DNA of 64,000 nt. Origin: an uncultured Psychroserpens sp. (GTDB lineage Bacteria; Bacteroidota; Bacteroidia; Flavobacteriales; Flavobacteriaceae). Each line of letters begins with the position of its first letter. The stretch's first letter is position 1. This document shows positions 8,419-16,420 of the stretch, piece after piece. The notes under the pieces are model-generated. The model did not search any database. It was not told where the DNA came from and saw only the letters and a list, made by a program, of their open reading frames with translations. A program made the translations under genes and the position numbers. The DNA lies in assembly GCF_947492715.1 (NCBI RefSeq), contig NZ_CANLNS010000001.1, positions 620,001-684,000 of the forward strand, given 5' to 3'.

Positions 8419-9297
8419 ATGGCATCATCTTTTGATCAATATCAAAAACGAAAATTAATTTCCTCTTACTTCTCTGTAGTCATTAGTATCGCTTTAGTCC
8501 TGTTTTTATTGGGCTGTTTAGGTTTATTGGTTTTAAATGCCAAAAAAGTAGCAGATCATTTTAGAGAGCAAGTTGTGGTTACTATTTATTTGAACGACTC
8601 GGCAAAAGATGTAGAAGTTAATCAGCTTCAAAAAAGTTTAGCCATGGCAGATTACACCAAAGAGGCAAAATATGTATCGAAGGAAGAGGCCGCTCAAATT
8701 GTTAAGTCTGATCTTGGTGAAGATTTTACGGAATTCTTAGGGACTAACCCGTTACAAAATTCTATCGATGTATACTTAAATGCAGATTATGTAACTAACG
8801 AAACTTTAGATGGCATTACTGCCGAACTAGCTAACAAGGCGTTTATTGAAGACATTAAATATGATAATAACCTCGTTGAATTAATGAATGATAATGTCAA
8901 AAAGATTACGTTTTGGGTACTTATCCTTAGCGCTGTTTTTACGTTAATTGCAGTGTTATTGATTAATAGTTCCATACGATTGGCTGTATATTCTAAACGT
9001 TTTATTATTAAAACGATGCAAATGGTAGGCGCCACTAAGCGTTTCATTAGAAAACCCTTTGTATTTAAAAGTATCCAATTAGGAATTATTGGTGCTATAG
9101 TCGCCTTGATAGGTATGGGCGTTGTACTTTATTATCTCAATAAAACTTTTCCAGAGTTAGAATTACTTCAAAAACCTGTATTAATTAGCGCGTTATTTAT
9201 TGGTATTTTTCTCTTAGGTATTTTAATTACTTGGGTAAGTACATTTATCGCAACACAGCGCTTCTTAAACTTAAAGACAGATCAATTGTATTATTAG
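8419..9297 (+). CDS. ftsX: Cell division ABC-type permease FtsX
   Basis: The 292-residue protein has the FtsX layout: a cytoplasmic start, membrane helix 1 at about residues 22-42, a periplasmic domain of about 120 residues (VVVTIYLNDSAKDVEV onwards), then three helices between about 165 and 285 forming the FtsX permease domain. With FtsE it makes a transporter-like complex that activates peptidoglycan hydrolases at the septum. ftsE is not in the window. The next gene starts directly after the stop codon, so the downstream envelope genes are probably co-transcribed. Confidence 0.93.
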   Translation: MASSFDQYQKRKLISSYFSVVISIALVLFLLGCLGLLVLNAKKVADHFREQVVVTIYLNDSAKDVEVNQLQKSLAMADYTKEAKYVSKEEAAQIVKSDLGEDFTEFLGTNPLQNSIDVYLNADYVTNETLDGITAELANKAFIEDIKYDNNLVELMNDNVKKITFWVLILSAVFTLIAVLLINSSIRLAVYSKRFIIKTMQMVGATKRFIRKPFVFKSIQLGIIGAIVALIGMGVVLYYLNKTFPELELLQKPVLISALFIGIFLLGILITWVSTFIATQRFLNLKTDQLYY

Positions 9298-9852
9298 ATG
9301 GATAGGTCTTTTTTTAAGAGAGTATTTTGGGTTATTATAGCTATAGCCTTATACTTTTTTATAAACTCAGATTTAGGGAAAGCACTATTTTCAGATTACG
9401 AAGATTACAAACCATTTGACCTTGAGATTGTCCAAGTTCTTTATATTGTAATACCACTTGCTTTGCTTTCTGCAATCGTTATATTTTGGGTGTCTACTGA
9501 AAAGGATCTCTTTATTAGAATAGCAAAAAGTTTTGCTTATAGTATTTTTATCGGACTTACATTAGGAGTGATTATTGCCGCTTTCGACTCGGCTTTTGTA
9601 TTTCAAGTCAATAGATTATATACAAAAAAAACAGTGCTAAAATCGTATAAAATAAAGTATATTAGAGACGTGGATGATACATTTGAAGTTACATTAAGAA
9701 CTTCAAATAATAAAAATGGATTTACTGTTTTTAATAAATTCACTCCTGAAGATGAGTCTCGGTTACGCGAAAAACAAGTAATTACAATCGAAACAGGTGT
9801 AGGTCTTTTTGATAGACCCTTCTTATTTCATGGAAAACTAAAAACATATTAA
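9298..9852 (+). CDS. Hypothetical membrane protein in the ftsX operon
   Basis: The protein has 184 residues and no recognised family. Three hydrophobic segments lie at about residues 8-24, 45-65 and 77-100; the rest, about residues 105-184, is a soluble beta-rich tail. Its ATG follows the ftsX stop without a spacer. In other Flavobacteria ftsX is usually followed directly by the DUF3098 gene, so this and the next two genes look like an insertion into that order. Confidence 0.7.
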   Translation: MDRSFFKRVFWVIIAIALYFFINSDLGKALFSDYEDYKPFDLEIVQVLYIVIPLALLSAIVIFWVSTEKDLFIRIAKSFAYSIFIGLTLGVIIAAFDSAFVFQVNRLYTKKTVLKSYKIKYIRDVDDTFEVTLRTSNNKNGFTVFNKFTPEDESRLREKQVITIETGVGLFDRPFLFHGKLKTY

Positions 9853-9864
9853 AACATAAAACCA

Positions 9865-10554
9865 ATGGCTGTAAAAAATCGTATTAATTTGTTCACATGC
9901 ATTATTACAATGGCGTTGACTTTAACCTTAGTCACATCATGTAAAACAGAATCACCAGGATTGCCAGAAAGCTTTGATTATGGTAAGGTTGAAAACGGCG
10001 TGTATACTAATGACTATTTTAAGATGCGTGTTCCTTTTGATACAAGTTGGGACGTACAATCTGAAGAAGAACGAAAAGAGATTTCAGAGTACGGCAAAGA
10101 ACTTGTTGAAGACGAAGATTTAAAACGCGCTATAGATGCATCATCTATTAATAACGCTAGTTTATTTACGGCATATCAATATGAACTAGGATCGACACTA
10201 GGCTACAACCCTTCTATATCCATTATTGCCGAGAATGTAAGTCAGCATCCACAAGTAAAACACGGACAAGATTATTTAAAAGAAGCTCAAAAAATAATGG
10301 AACAAATGCAAATGGATTATACTTTTAACTATCTAGATGCGCCTAAAACTATTGGGAATCATTCTTTTGATATGATGAATGTTGATGTAGACTATTTAGG
10401 TTCGGAGTTTCATCAACAGTATATGGCTACAATAACAAAAGGGTTTTGTTTGTTACTGGTGATTTCTTATGATACAGACGAACAACGTGAAGAACTTGAG
10501 GCCATGGTTAATCGCATTGTATTTACTGAAGGACAGTCTAAAAAGAAAAGCTAG
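9865..10554 (+). CDS. Hypothetical lipoprotein
   Basis: The protein has 229 residues. Its signal ends in the lipobox LVTSC, with the lipidated cysteine near residue 26. The mature part (GVYTNDYFKMRVPFDTSW, then a long helix and a C-terminal beta strand region with VISYDTDEQREE) resembles PsbP-like folds of surface or periplasmic lipoproteins, but I cannot assign a family. It starts 12 bases after the previous gene and is part of the ftsX-to-truB run. Confidence 0.7.
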   Translation: MAVKNRINLFTCIITMALTLTLVTSCKTESPGLPESFDYGKVENGVYTNDYFKMRVPFDTSWDVQSEEERKEISEYGKELVEDEDLKRAIDASSINNASLFTAYQYELGSTLGYNPSISIIAENVSQHPQVKHGQDYLKEAQKIMEQMQMDYTFNYLDAPKTIGNHSFDMMNVDVDYLGSEFHQQYMATITKGFCLLLVISYDTDEQREELEAMVNRIVFTEGQSKKKS

Positions 10555-10611
10555 ACGTTATACTATATGGGATAAAAAACCGTTATCCTCGTATCAACCA
10601 ATATCCTAGTC

Positions 10612-10989
10612 ATGAAAAAACAGCGTTCTTTTTTTGTTCTAGCCCTCAGTCTTATTATCATAATTCTCTTATCATTTCATTCCTGCATCATTGAAAATCC
10701 GAAACCCGAAGAATGTGATGTTGAAATCGAAAAAATTATCAGCATTAAAGAAGGAACCTCCTTTGATATTATTTTTAGTGATGACCATGGAAATCACTAC
10801 TATATTAATCGCGGATTAGAACGTGGGCTAAATTTAGATTCTCTTAACGCAAAAGTTTTAAATAAAACTGTTACTTTGCACCTACCAAAACTATTTTTTG
10901 GAACTTCAGAGCATATAGCACAACTTGCTATTGACGATGAAATTATTTTTACTGAGTTTAATACTGAGGCAAATAGCAAAGAGGATTAA
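10612..10989 (+). CDS. Small hypothetical lipoprotein
   Basis: This is a 125-residue protein with a hydrophobic signal (residues 8-24) that ends in LSFHSC, a plausible lipobox. The mature domain of about 100 residues alternates short strands and polar loops; no family is recognised. It lies 57 bases after the preceding lipoprotein gene and 9 bases before the DUF3098 gene, so it is probably in the same transcript. Confidence 0.65.
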   Translation: MKKQRSFFVLALSLIIIILLSFHSCIIENPKPEECDVEIEKIISIKEGTSFDIIFSDDHGNHYYINRGLERGLNLDSLNAKVLNKTVTLHLPKLFFGTSEHIAQLAIDDEIIFTEFNTEANSKED

Positions 10990-10998
10990 TATAAGATT

Positions 10999-11262
10999 AT
11001 GGGAGAACAGAAACGTAAAGAAACTGCAAAAGGTGAATTTATCTTCGGAAAGAAAAACTATAAATTTATGCTTATAGGCTTGGCTTGTATTGCCATTGGT
11101 TTTATTTTAATGTCTGGTGGAGGTAGTGATGATCCTAATGTATTCGACCCTTCAATTTTTAGTTGGAGACGTATAAGATTGGCACCAACATTGGTCTTAA
11201 TAGGATTTGGAATTCAGGTTTATGCGATTTTATTAAATCCTAACAAAGGATCTAAATCTTAA
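10999..11262 (+). CDS. DUF3098 domain membrane protein
   Basis: The 87-residue protein has two membrane helices (about residues 23-41 and 60-78) joined by a loop with SGGGSDDPNVFDPSIFSWRR. The FGKKNYKFMLIGLACIAIGF start and the FSWRRI loop are typical of DUF3098, a small membrane family found beside ftsX and uppP in Bacteroidetes. The function is unknown; the constant company of ftsX and uppP suggests a part in cell envelope growth or division. Confidence 0.85.
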   Translation: MGEQKRKETAKGEFIFGKKNYKFMLIGLACIAIGFILMSGGGSDDPNVFDPSIFSWRRIRLAPTLVLIGFGIQVYAILLNPNKGSKS

Positions 11263-11300
11263 AAATCAACTCTTTTTAACAATAGCTGCATCTATTTTGA

Positions 11301-11308
11301 TATTTTTG
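11301..11308 (+). promoter_or_regulatory. -7 promoter box directly before uppP
   Basis: TATTTTTG matches the Bacteroidetes TANNTTTG box. Its last base is 5 bases from the A of the uppP ATG at 11313, so transcription would begin at or next to the start codon and give a leaderless message. The upstream -33 region is T-rich but has no clear TTTG. Confidence 0.4.
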
Positions 11309-11312
11309 CCTC

Positions 11313-12104
11313 ATGGATATCATCGATTCAATTGTATTAGGAATTATTCAAGGGCTTACCGAGTTTTTACCAGTATCTTCAAGTGGTCATCTCGAATTAG
11401 GTAAAGCCATTCTTGGAGATAATTCTGTTCCAAAAGAAAGTTTATTATTTACTGTAGTCTTACATTTTGCAACGGCATTAAGCACTATGGTTGTGTTTAG
11501 AAAAGACATTATAGATCTTGCTAAAGGGGTTTTAAAATTTGAGTGGAACGATGACTTAAAGTTTGTATCTAAAATCGCTTTATCTATGATACCTGCTGTT
11601 ATCGTAGGTCTCTTTTTTGAAGATCAACTTGAACAATTATTTGGTGGCAACATTTTACTCGTAGGCTGTATGCTTATTGTAACTGCTGCGCTTTTGTTTC
11701 TAGCAGATAGAGCGAAAGACACCAATAAAAAAGTGAGTTTTTCTAATGCCTTTATTATTGGAATTTCCCAAGCCATTGCTATGCTCCCAGGTATTTCAAG
11801 ATCTGGCGCAACCATCTCAACATCAGTATTATTAGGAAACGATAAAACCAGAGCTGCTCGTTTCTCTTTTTTGATGGTAGTACCATTAATTTTCGGGAAA
11901 ATTGCTAAAGATATAGTAAGTGGAGATATTAGTTATGAAAGTGCCAACTTTACAACATTAGGTTTTGGTTTTGTTGCTGCCTTTATTTCTGGCTTATTTG
12001 CATGTACTTGGATGATAGCTCTTGTAAAGAAAAGCAAGCTCTCATATTTCGCACTTTATTGTGTTATTGTAGGTATCACAGCTATCATTTTTACTTTACT
12101 ATGA
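11313..12104 (+). CDS. uppP: Undecaprenyl-diphosphatase (UppP/BacA)
   Basis: The 263-residue polytopic enzyme removes a phosphate from undecaprenyl diphosphate, recycling the lipid carrier for peptidoglycan and other surface polymers. Both family signatures are present: QGLTEFLPVSSSGHLELG near residues 13-30 and PGISRSGATIS near residues 159-169. About eight membrane helices are predicted. The stop overlaps the truB start (ATGA), so the two genes are translationally coupled, a pair often seen in Bacteroidetes. Confidence 0.97.
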   Translation: MDIIDSIVLGIIQGLTEFLPVSSSGHLELGKAILGDNSVPKESLLFTVVLHFATALSTMVVFRKDIIDLAKGVLKFEWNDDLKFVSKIALSMIPAVIVGLFFEDQLEQLFGGNILLVGCMLIVTAALLFLADRAKDTNKKVSFSNAFIIGISQAIAMLPGISRSGATISTSVLLGNDKTRAARFSFLMVVPLIFGKIAKDIVSGDISYESANFTTLGFGFVAAFISGLFACTWMIALVKKSKLSYFALYCVIVGITAIIFTLL

Positions 12105-12796
12105 AAACAGGAGAAGATTTCCAATCTGGAGAGGTTTTACTTATAGACAAGCCATTAACATGGACGTCCTTTCAAGCTGTAAATAAATTGCGTTGGGAGA
12201 TTAGACAGGCTTTTAATATTAAAAAAATCAAAGTAGGACATGCTGGGACTTTAGATCCACTTGCCACAGGTTTATTGATTATCTGTACAGGCAAAATGAC
12301 CAAACAAATTAATACGTTTCAGGGTCAGGATAAAGAGTACACAGGCACCTTTGTTTTGGGAAGTACAACACCATCTTACGATTTAGAAACAGAGATTAAT
12401 GAAACCTTTCCTACTGAGCACATTTCCGAAGGTTTAATTCATGATACCGTTCAACAGTTTATAGGACATATCGAACAGTTTCCTCCTGTATTTTCGGCAT
12501 TAAAAAAAGATGGTAAACGTTTATACGAATACGCTCGTGCTGGTGAACAGGTAGAGATAAAATCTCGAACAGTAAACATTTCAGAATTTGAAATCACAGC
12601 TATTGATGCTAATCATCTTAATTTTAGAGTGGTTTGCAGTAAAGGTACTTATATTAGGTCTTTAGCGCACGACTTTGGGAAAGCACTGAACTCTGGAGCA
12701 CATCTCTCGGCATTACGTCGTACGAAAATTGGAACATTCGATGTGAAAAATGCAATAGCTCCAGAAGATTTTATTGCAAGACTCTCTTCGGAATAA
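12101..12796 (+). CDS. truB: tRNA pseudouridine(55) synthase TruB
   Basis: The enzyme makes pseudouridine 55 in the T-loop of tRNAs. The catalytic Asp52 lies in GHAGTLDPLATGLL, and the KxxGKRLYEYAR type segment appears further on. I choose the ATG at 12101 (231 residues) because it gives the ATGA overlap with uppP and the usual start GEVLLIDKP; an in-frame ATG at 12002 lies inside uppP. The length is typical of the shorter Bacteroidetes TruB without a long PUA domain. Confidence 0.96.
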   Translation: MKTGEDFQSGEVLLIDKPLTWTSFQAVNKLRWEIRQAFNIKKIKVGHAGTLDPLATGLLIICTGKMTKQINTFQGQDKEYTGTFVLGSTTPSYDLETEINETFPTEHISEGLIHDTVQQFIGHIEQFPPVFSALKKDGKRLYEYARAGEQVEIKSRTVNISEFEITAIDANHLNFRVVCSKGTYIRSLAHDFGKALNSGAHLSALRRTKIGTFDVKNAIAPEDFIARLSSE

Positions 12797-12831
12797 TTCT
12801 TGATATCTATTTTGCTTCTAACTAAAAAATT

Positions 12832-13371
12832 ATGAAGCATCTTTATACACTACTTCTTTTATTTTATTTTACCGCAGGTTTTTCACAAGAAGAAGACAAG
12901 ACGAACGGGTTATTTTATAAGGTCTCGTTATCTGCAACGTTAACCACTAACGATAATTATACTATTGCCAACGACGATGGCGAATCATTTATTAACCTCA
13001 ACGGTCTTTTTATAAACAACACGATTGGCTATCAATTTGATACGAGATCCAGTATAGGACTTAATGTGGAATACGATCATTACATCGATCAAAATTTAAA
13101 TTTCCTGCCAGTCTATCTCGATTTTACTTATAATATTTTGGATTTTGACGATCAAGTATTTGTTCGTGGTGGCTATGGAAAATTAGTCGATTTAGGAAAA
13201 GCCTTTGAAAATGGAAACACATATAAAGTAGGAATTGGTTATCGTGCTTATGATGATAATTTTAAAAACTCCTTTTTAATTGGTTTCGATTTTAGTAGGA
13301 AACGTTTTGGTTTTAGACAAACTGAAAAGCTCTCAAGCTTCGCCATTTTCCTCGAATTTATGCTCTTTTAA
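12832..13371 (+). CDS. Small outer-membrane beta-barrel-like protein
   Basis: The 179-residue protein has a signal peptide MKHLYTLLLLFYFTAGFSQ. The mature part consists of alternating amphipathic strands with aromatic residues (for example VGIGYRAYDDNF) and ends in a strand finishing with FLEFMLF, as expected for an outer-membrane barrel of about eight strands. I do not recognise a specific family. It lies 35 bases after truB on the same strand. Confidence 0.7.
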   Translation: MKHLYTLLLLFYFTAGFSQEEDKTNGLFYKVSLSATLTTNDNYTIANDDGESFINLNGLFINNTIGYQFDTRSSIGLNVEYDHYIDQNLNFLPVYLDFTYNILDFDDQVFVRGGYGKLVDLGKAFENGNTYKVGIGYRAYDDNFKNSFLIGFDFSRKRFGFRQTEKLSSFAIFLEFMLF

Positions 13372-13429
13372 TCCAATTTGCCTATATTGACGTATATATA
13401 AGACAAACTATATTTAAATTTTTGCCTAC

Positions 13430-14191
13430 TTGAATTTTGTTGAAAAACATAAAGCACTACTTATAACGTCCTTAATTACAGGAACGATAGTTCTTGGTAT
13501 GTTCAGTTTTCATATTAAGAAAAAGTCTGAATTTATAGCTGAAAGTTATTATGAAATTGAACCTCAAACCATTGAGGAACTCGAAAAATTGGAACGTCTA
13601 AAAGCATTAGAAGACAAGGAAAACGCTAATCCTAAAACCAACGAAGCCTTTAATGAGGATGAAGAGTTCAAGGAAATGATGCGTAATTTTAAATCTATGA
13701 ATTCTCAGCCAGAAGAAGACACTTCTGATACACCTGACGAACCTATTGAAGACGCTTCAAATACCACAGATGATGTGATGACCTCTAATTCTAATTCGTC
13801 ATACAGTAATTCTAAAAACTACGCTTTACAAGAAAAGGAAAGAAAAACGTTCAATAAAGCCAACGATATATTGGCAATGCATACACCTAAAGAAAGCACA
13901 AAAAACAGTAAAGGTAATGCCAATAGTAGTGTTTCATTTTCATTGACCAATCGTAATAAAGTAAAGTTACCACCTCCAGTATATTTATGTGAGGTAGGTG
14001 GAAAAATTGTAATAAATATTACGGTAAACGCTCAAGGTCAGGTAACCGACACTTATATCAATTCGTCTTCGTCTAGTAAAAATCAGTGTTTAATTGATAC
14101 GGCTTTAGAATATGCTCAAAATGCTGTATTCTCTGATGCTAAACGAAAAAGTCAGATTGGTTCTATTACTTATTATTTCCAAGGCAAATAA
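13430..14191 (+). CDS. TonB-like protein (TTG start)
   Basis: The 253-residue protein has one N-terminal membrane helix (about residues 11-27), a long acidic, asparagine- and serine-rich periplasmic linker, and a C-terminal domain of about 75 residues that begins VYLCEVGGKIVINITVNAQG. That pattern of alternating strands resembles the TonB C-terminal domain, so it may couple inner-membrane energy to a receptor or bind the periplasmic face of one. The linker lacks the proline-lysine repeats of classical TonB. The start is a TTG; no ATG lies in frame before the membrane helix. The gene ends next to the convergent thioredoxin-like gene. Confidence 0.75.
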   Translation: MNFVEKHKALLITSLITGTIVLGMFSFHIKKKSEFIAESYYEIEPQTIEELEKLERLKALEDKENANPKTNEAFNEDEEFKEMMRNFKSMNSQPEEDTSDTPDEPIEDASNTTDDVMTSNSNSSYSNSKNYALQEKERKTFNKANDILAMHTPKESTKNSKGNANSSVSFSLTNRNKVKLPPPVYLCEVGGKIVINITVNAQGQVTDTYINSSSSSKNQCLIDTALEYAQNAVFSDAKRKSQIGSITYYFQGK

Positions 14192-14812
14192 CTACACGCC
14201 TAAAAGCGCTACGATATCACTAATTATATTTTGACCTTTATCTTTGTTGTACCACACTTGTAAATCTTCTTTAAACTCTGGAGTTAACGTACCGTGTTCT
14301 TCTTTGTAATCGTTCACCAACTGAGTTGCCTTACTAGGTCTAGGTCCAAACGTATGCACAATTTCTTCTGTGGTATGATCAATCATAATCAATTTTGCAA
14401 TGGCACGACCACCATTTGTTAAAAACTGATCCATTAATTCTTCATTCTCATCTCTAAATACCAATTTTAAATCGATGCCTTCCGATAAGTCTGCAAGTTT
14501 ATTTAGTACAGGTATTACGTGCGCTGCATCACCACACCAACTCTCTGTAATAACTAACCAAGTCACGTGTCCGTCAAATTTGACTAATCGTTCTTTAATC
14601 TCTTCAGATACTTTAACCGTTTTATCCCAACGTTTCATTCGTCTATCGTTAAGCATAGTATAATTAACCAATGCATCGGTTTTCTCATTTCCGCTTGTAG
14701 AGCCATCCTCAACATATTGATGCACGAGTGTGCGATAATCTTGATACGAAATTCCTTTTTTCAAGCTCTCGGTTATAATGTCTTTTACTGTTATATGTTC
14801 CAATGTTGTCAT
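14192..14812 (-). CDS. Thioredoxin-family protein with a single active-site cysteine
   Basis: The protein has 206 residues. The thioredoxin fold spans about residues 75-185, with the active-site region ITESWCGDAAH (Cys93) and a later GRAIAKLIMID strand. The second cysteine of a CxxC pair is absent (it is Ala96), so it is likely a monothiol thioredoxin-like protein rather than a general disulfide reductase. No signal peptide is seen, so it is cytoplasmic. It stands alone on the minus strand; its stop abuts the stop of the TonB-like gene. Confidence 0.85.
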   Translation of the reverse strand: MTTLEHITVKDIITESLKKGISYQDYRTLVHQYVEDGSTSGNEKTDALVNYTMLNDRRMKRWDKTVKVSEEIKERLVKFDGHVTWLVITESWCGDAAHVIPVLNKLADLSEGIDLKLVFRDENEELMDQFLTNGGRAIAKLIMIDHTTEEIVHTFGPRPSKATQLVNDYKEEHGTLTPEFKEDLQVWYNKDKGQNIISDIVALLGV

Positions 14813-14957
14813 AGTATTTATTTGTGCAATTTAAAGTAAACAAATGCAATGAAAAATGATTTTAATCATGAAATTATTCAAGCACATTACATCGTGTAGA
14901 CATAAGACGTATTATTAACAAAAAACTTACTACTTTTAAAGTTCAATACAATTTATT

Positions 14958-15521
14958 ATGACTAAACACAGATGCGGTTGGTGTGAAGGAAATACACTTT
15001 ATGAGGCTTATCACGATGAGGAATGGGGCGTACCTGTTCATGATGACGACACTTTATTTGAATTTTTAATATTAGAAACATTTCAGGCGGGTTTAAGTTG
15101 GATAACCGTTTTAAAAAAACGTGAAAATTTCAGAAAAGCATTTGATCATTTTGACTATAAAAAAATTGCCAAGTACAATCAGAAAAAAATAGACAAACTA
15201 CTTCAAAATGAAGGTATTATTAGAAACAAATTAAAGGTAAATGCCACAATTACTAACGCGCAAGCCTTTATGAAAATACAAGACGAATTTGGCTCGTTTT
15301 CAAAATACATTTGGGATTTTGTAGATGGTAAACCTATAAAGAATCGTTTTGAAGATTATAGAAAAGCACCTGCTAACACGCCACTTAGCGATGCTATAAG
15401 TAAGGACTTAAAAAAACGCGGGTTCAAGTTTGTGGGCTCGACAGTCATATATGCCCATATGCAAGCTACCGGAATGGTAAATGATCACGAGGTTAATTGT
15501 TTTAGATATAACGAGGTTTGA
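14958..15521 (+). CDS. tag: DNA-3-methyladenine glycosylase I
   Basis: This base-excision repair enzyme removes 3-methyladenine from DNA. The 187-residue protein shows the Tag zinc ligands Cys6 and His19 near the start (KHRCGWCEGN...AYHDEEWGVP) and the His/Cys pair in NDHEVNCF near the end. The conserved ILETFQAGLSW segment, with the catalytic Glu40, is present. The gene is convergent with aat, with one base between them, and has its own short upstream region. Confidence 0.96.
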   Translation: MTKHRCGWCEGNTLYEAYHDEEWGVPVHDDDTLFEFLILETFQAGLSWITVLKKRENFRKAFDHFDYKKIAKYNQKKIDKLLQNEGIIRNKLKVNATITNAQAFMKIQDEFGSFSKYIWDFVDGKPIKNRFEDYRKAPANTPLSDAISKDLKKRGFKFVGSTVIYAHMQATGMVNDHEVNCFRYNEV

Positions 15522-15522
15522 T

Positions 15523-16149
15523 TTATTTTAAATAGGTCATAAACTCTGCTCTAGGCATGTCTTCTGCTCCTAAACTATCTAAGTGATTGGTATATACTTG
15601 ACAATCTATTAATTTGTAGTTAGAGTTTTGAATAAAAATGATAAGTGCAACTTTACTGGCATTACTTACTTTACTAAACATACTTTCGCCACAAAACACC
15701 CCATTACCAACATCTATCCCATATAAACCACCTACAAGCTCATTATTTAACCATACTTCAACCGAAATGGCATACCCTAATGTATGAAGTTGGGTGTAAG
15801 CAGATTTCATACTAGGCGAAATCCAGGTCCCTTGTTGCCCATAACGTTTCATTAAAGCACAATTACTTATAACAGCTTCAAAATCTTTGTTTATAGTAAC
15901 TTCAAAACTGGTGTTTCTTAATACCTGTTTCATACTTTTAGATACTTTTATGTTCTGCGGAAAAAGGACAAAACGAGGATCTGGAGACCACCAAACAATG
16001 GGTTCTTCATCATCAAACCAAGGGAAAATACCACTTTGGTATGCTAATAGTAGTCGTTCAGGTGACAAATCACCGCCAACTGCTAGAATCCCTTCCTTTG
16101 TAGCTTCGGATACATCTGGAAACGCTATGTCTTGATTAAGAAAATGCAT
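15523..16149 (-). CDS. aat: Leucyl/phenylalanyl-tRNA--protein transferase
   Basis: The 208-residue enzyme adds Leu or Phe to N-terminal Arg or Lys of proteins, creating N-degrons for ClpS/ClpAP. Diagnostic motifs are SGIFPWF, PIVWWSPDPRFVLFP and the C-terminal region with GGLYGIDVGNGVFCGESMFS. The ATG at 16147-16149 gives the usual start FLNQDIAFPD. It is a single gene on the minus strand next to tag. Confidence 0.96.
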   Translation of the reverse strand: MHFLNQDIAFPDVSEATKEGILAVGGDLSPERLLLAYQSGIFPWFDDEEPIVWWSPDPRFVLFPQNIKVSKSMKQVLRNTSFEVTINKDFEAVISNCALMKRYGQQGTWISPSMKSAYTQLHTLGYAISVEVWLNNELVGGLYGIDVGNGVFCGESMFSKVSNASKVALIIFIQNSNYKLIDCQVYTNHLDSLGAEDMPRAEFMTYLK

Positions 16150-16263
16150 GTGCTTACTATAACGTTGTAATTATCTATTTGTATGTTAAATCTGGCTTTA
16201 AACTTTGAAAAGTATTCAATTTTCGCCATATTTGAAATGACCTTTGTGAATTAAATTTTGTTC

Positions 16264-16347
16264 ATCATTGCTTTTTTTTGAGTTTGTTTGTAAAGGTCAA
16301 ACCTAAAACCACAATACTAAGTCCCGAAATTTTCGGGACTTTTTTTA
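16264..16347 (+). ncRNA. Candidate small RNA between aat and the DUF3127 gene
   Basis: The 271-base gap 16150-16420 has no reading frame. On the plus strand it holds TTTG at 16231-16234, then, 17 bases on, TAAATTTTG (16252-16260), close to the -7 consensus with one extra base. A strong hairpin with stem GTCCCGAA/TTCGGGAC followed by a T-run stands at 16319-16347. A transcript from about 16266 would be about 80 nt. No plus-strand gene lies upstream that this terminator could serve, because aat and its neighbour are on the minus strand. The RNA family is not recognised and the call is tentative. Confidence 0.3.
16319..16347 (+). terminator. Intrinsic terminator reading on the plus strand
   Basis: A perfect GC-rich stem AGTCCCGAAA/TTTCGGGACT with almost no loop is followed by seven T on the plus strand, while the minus-strand side lacks a T-run. 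It therefore points away from the minus-strand gene next door. Confidence 0.7.
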
Positions 16348-16348
16348 T

Positions 16349-16382
16349 AAAAAAAACCTCAATGCTTATTGAGGTTTTTTAG
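16349..16382 (-). terminator. Intrinsic terminator of the DUF3127 gene
   Basis: The stem AAAAAACCTCAAT/ATTGAGGTTTTTT with loop GCTT ends in a long U-run on the minus strand, about 40 bases after the stop at 16421. Confidence 0.85.
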
Positions 16383-16420
16383 TTTAATAGTGATGAACAC
16401 CATATTTGAATTAGCTCTAA

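Noticed and set aside
12002-12100. Longer start for truB at 12002
   Set aside because: It lies inside uppP and adds 33 Cys/His/Tyr-rich residues unlike TruB; the ATG at 12101 gives the ATGA overlap.
16319-16382. Both hairpins as tandem terminators of the DUF3127 gene
   Set aside because: Only the right one has a U-run on the minus strand; the left one has its U-run on the plus strand.
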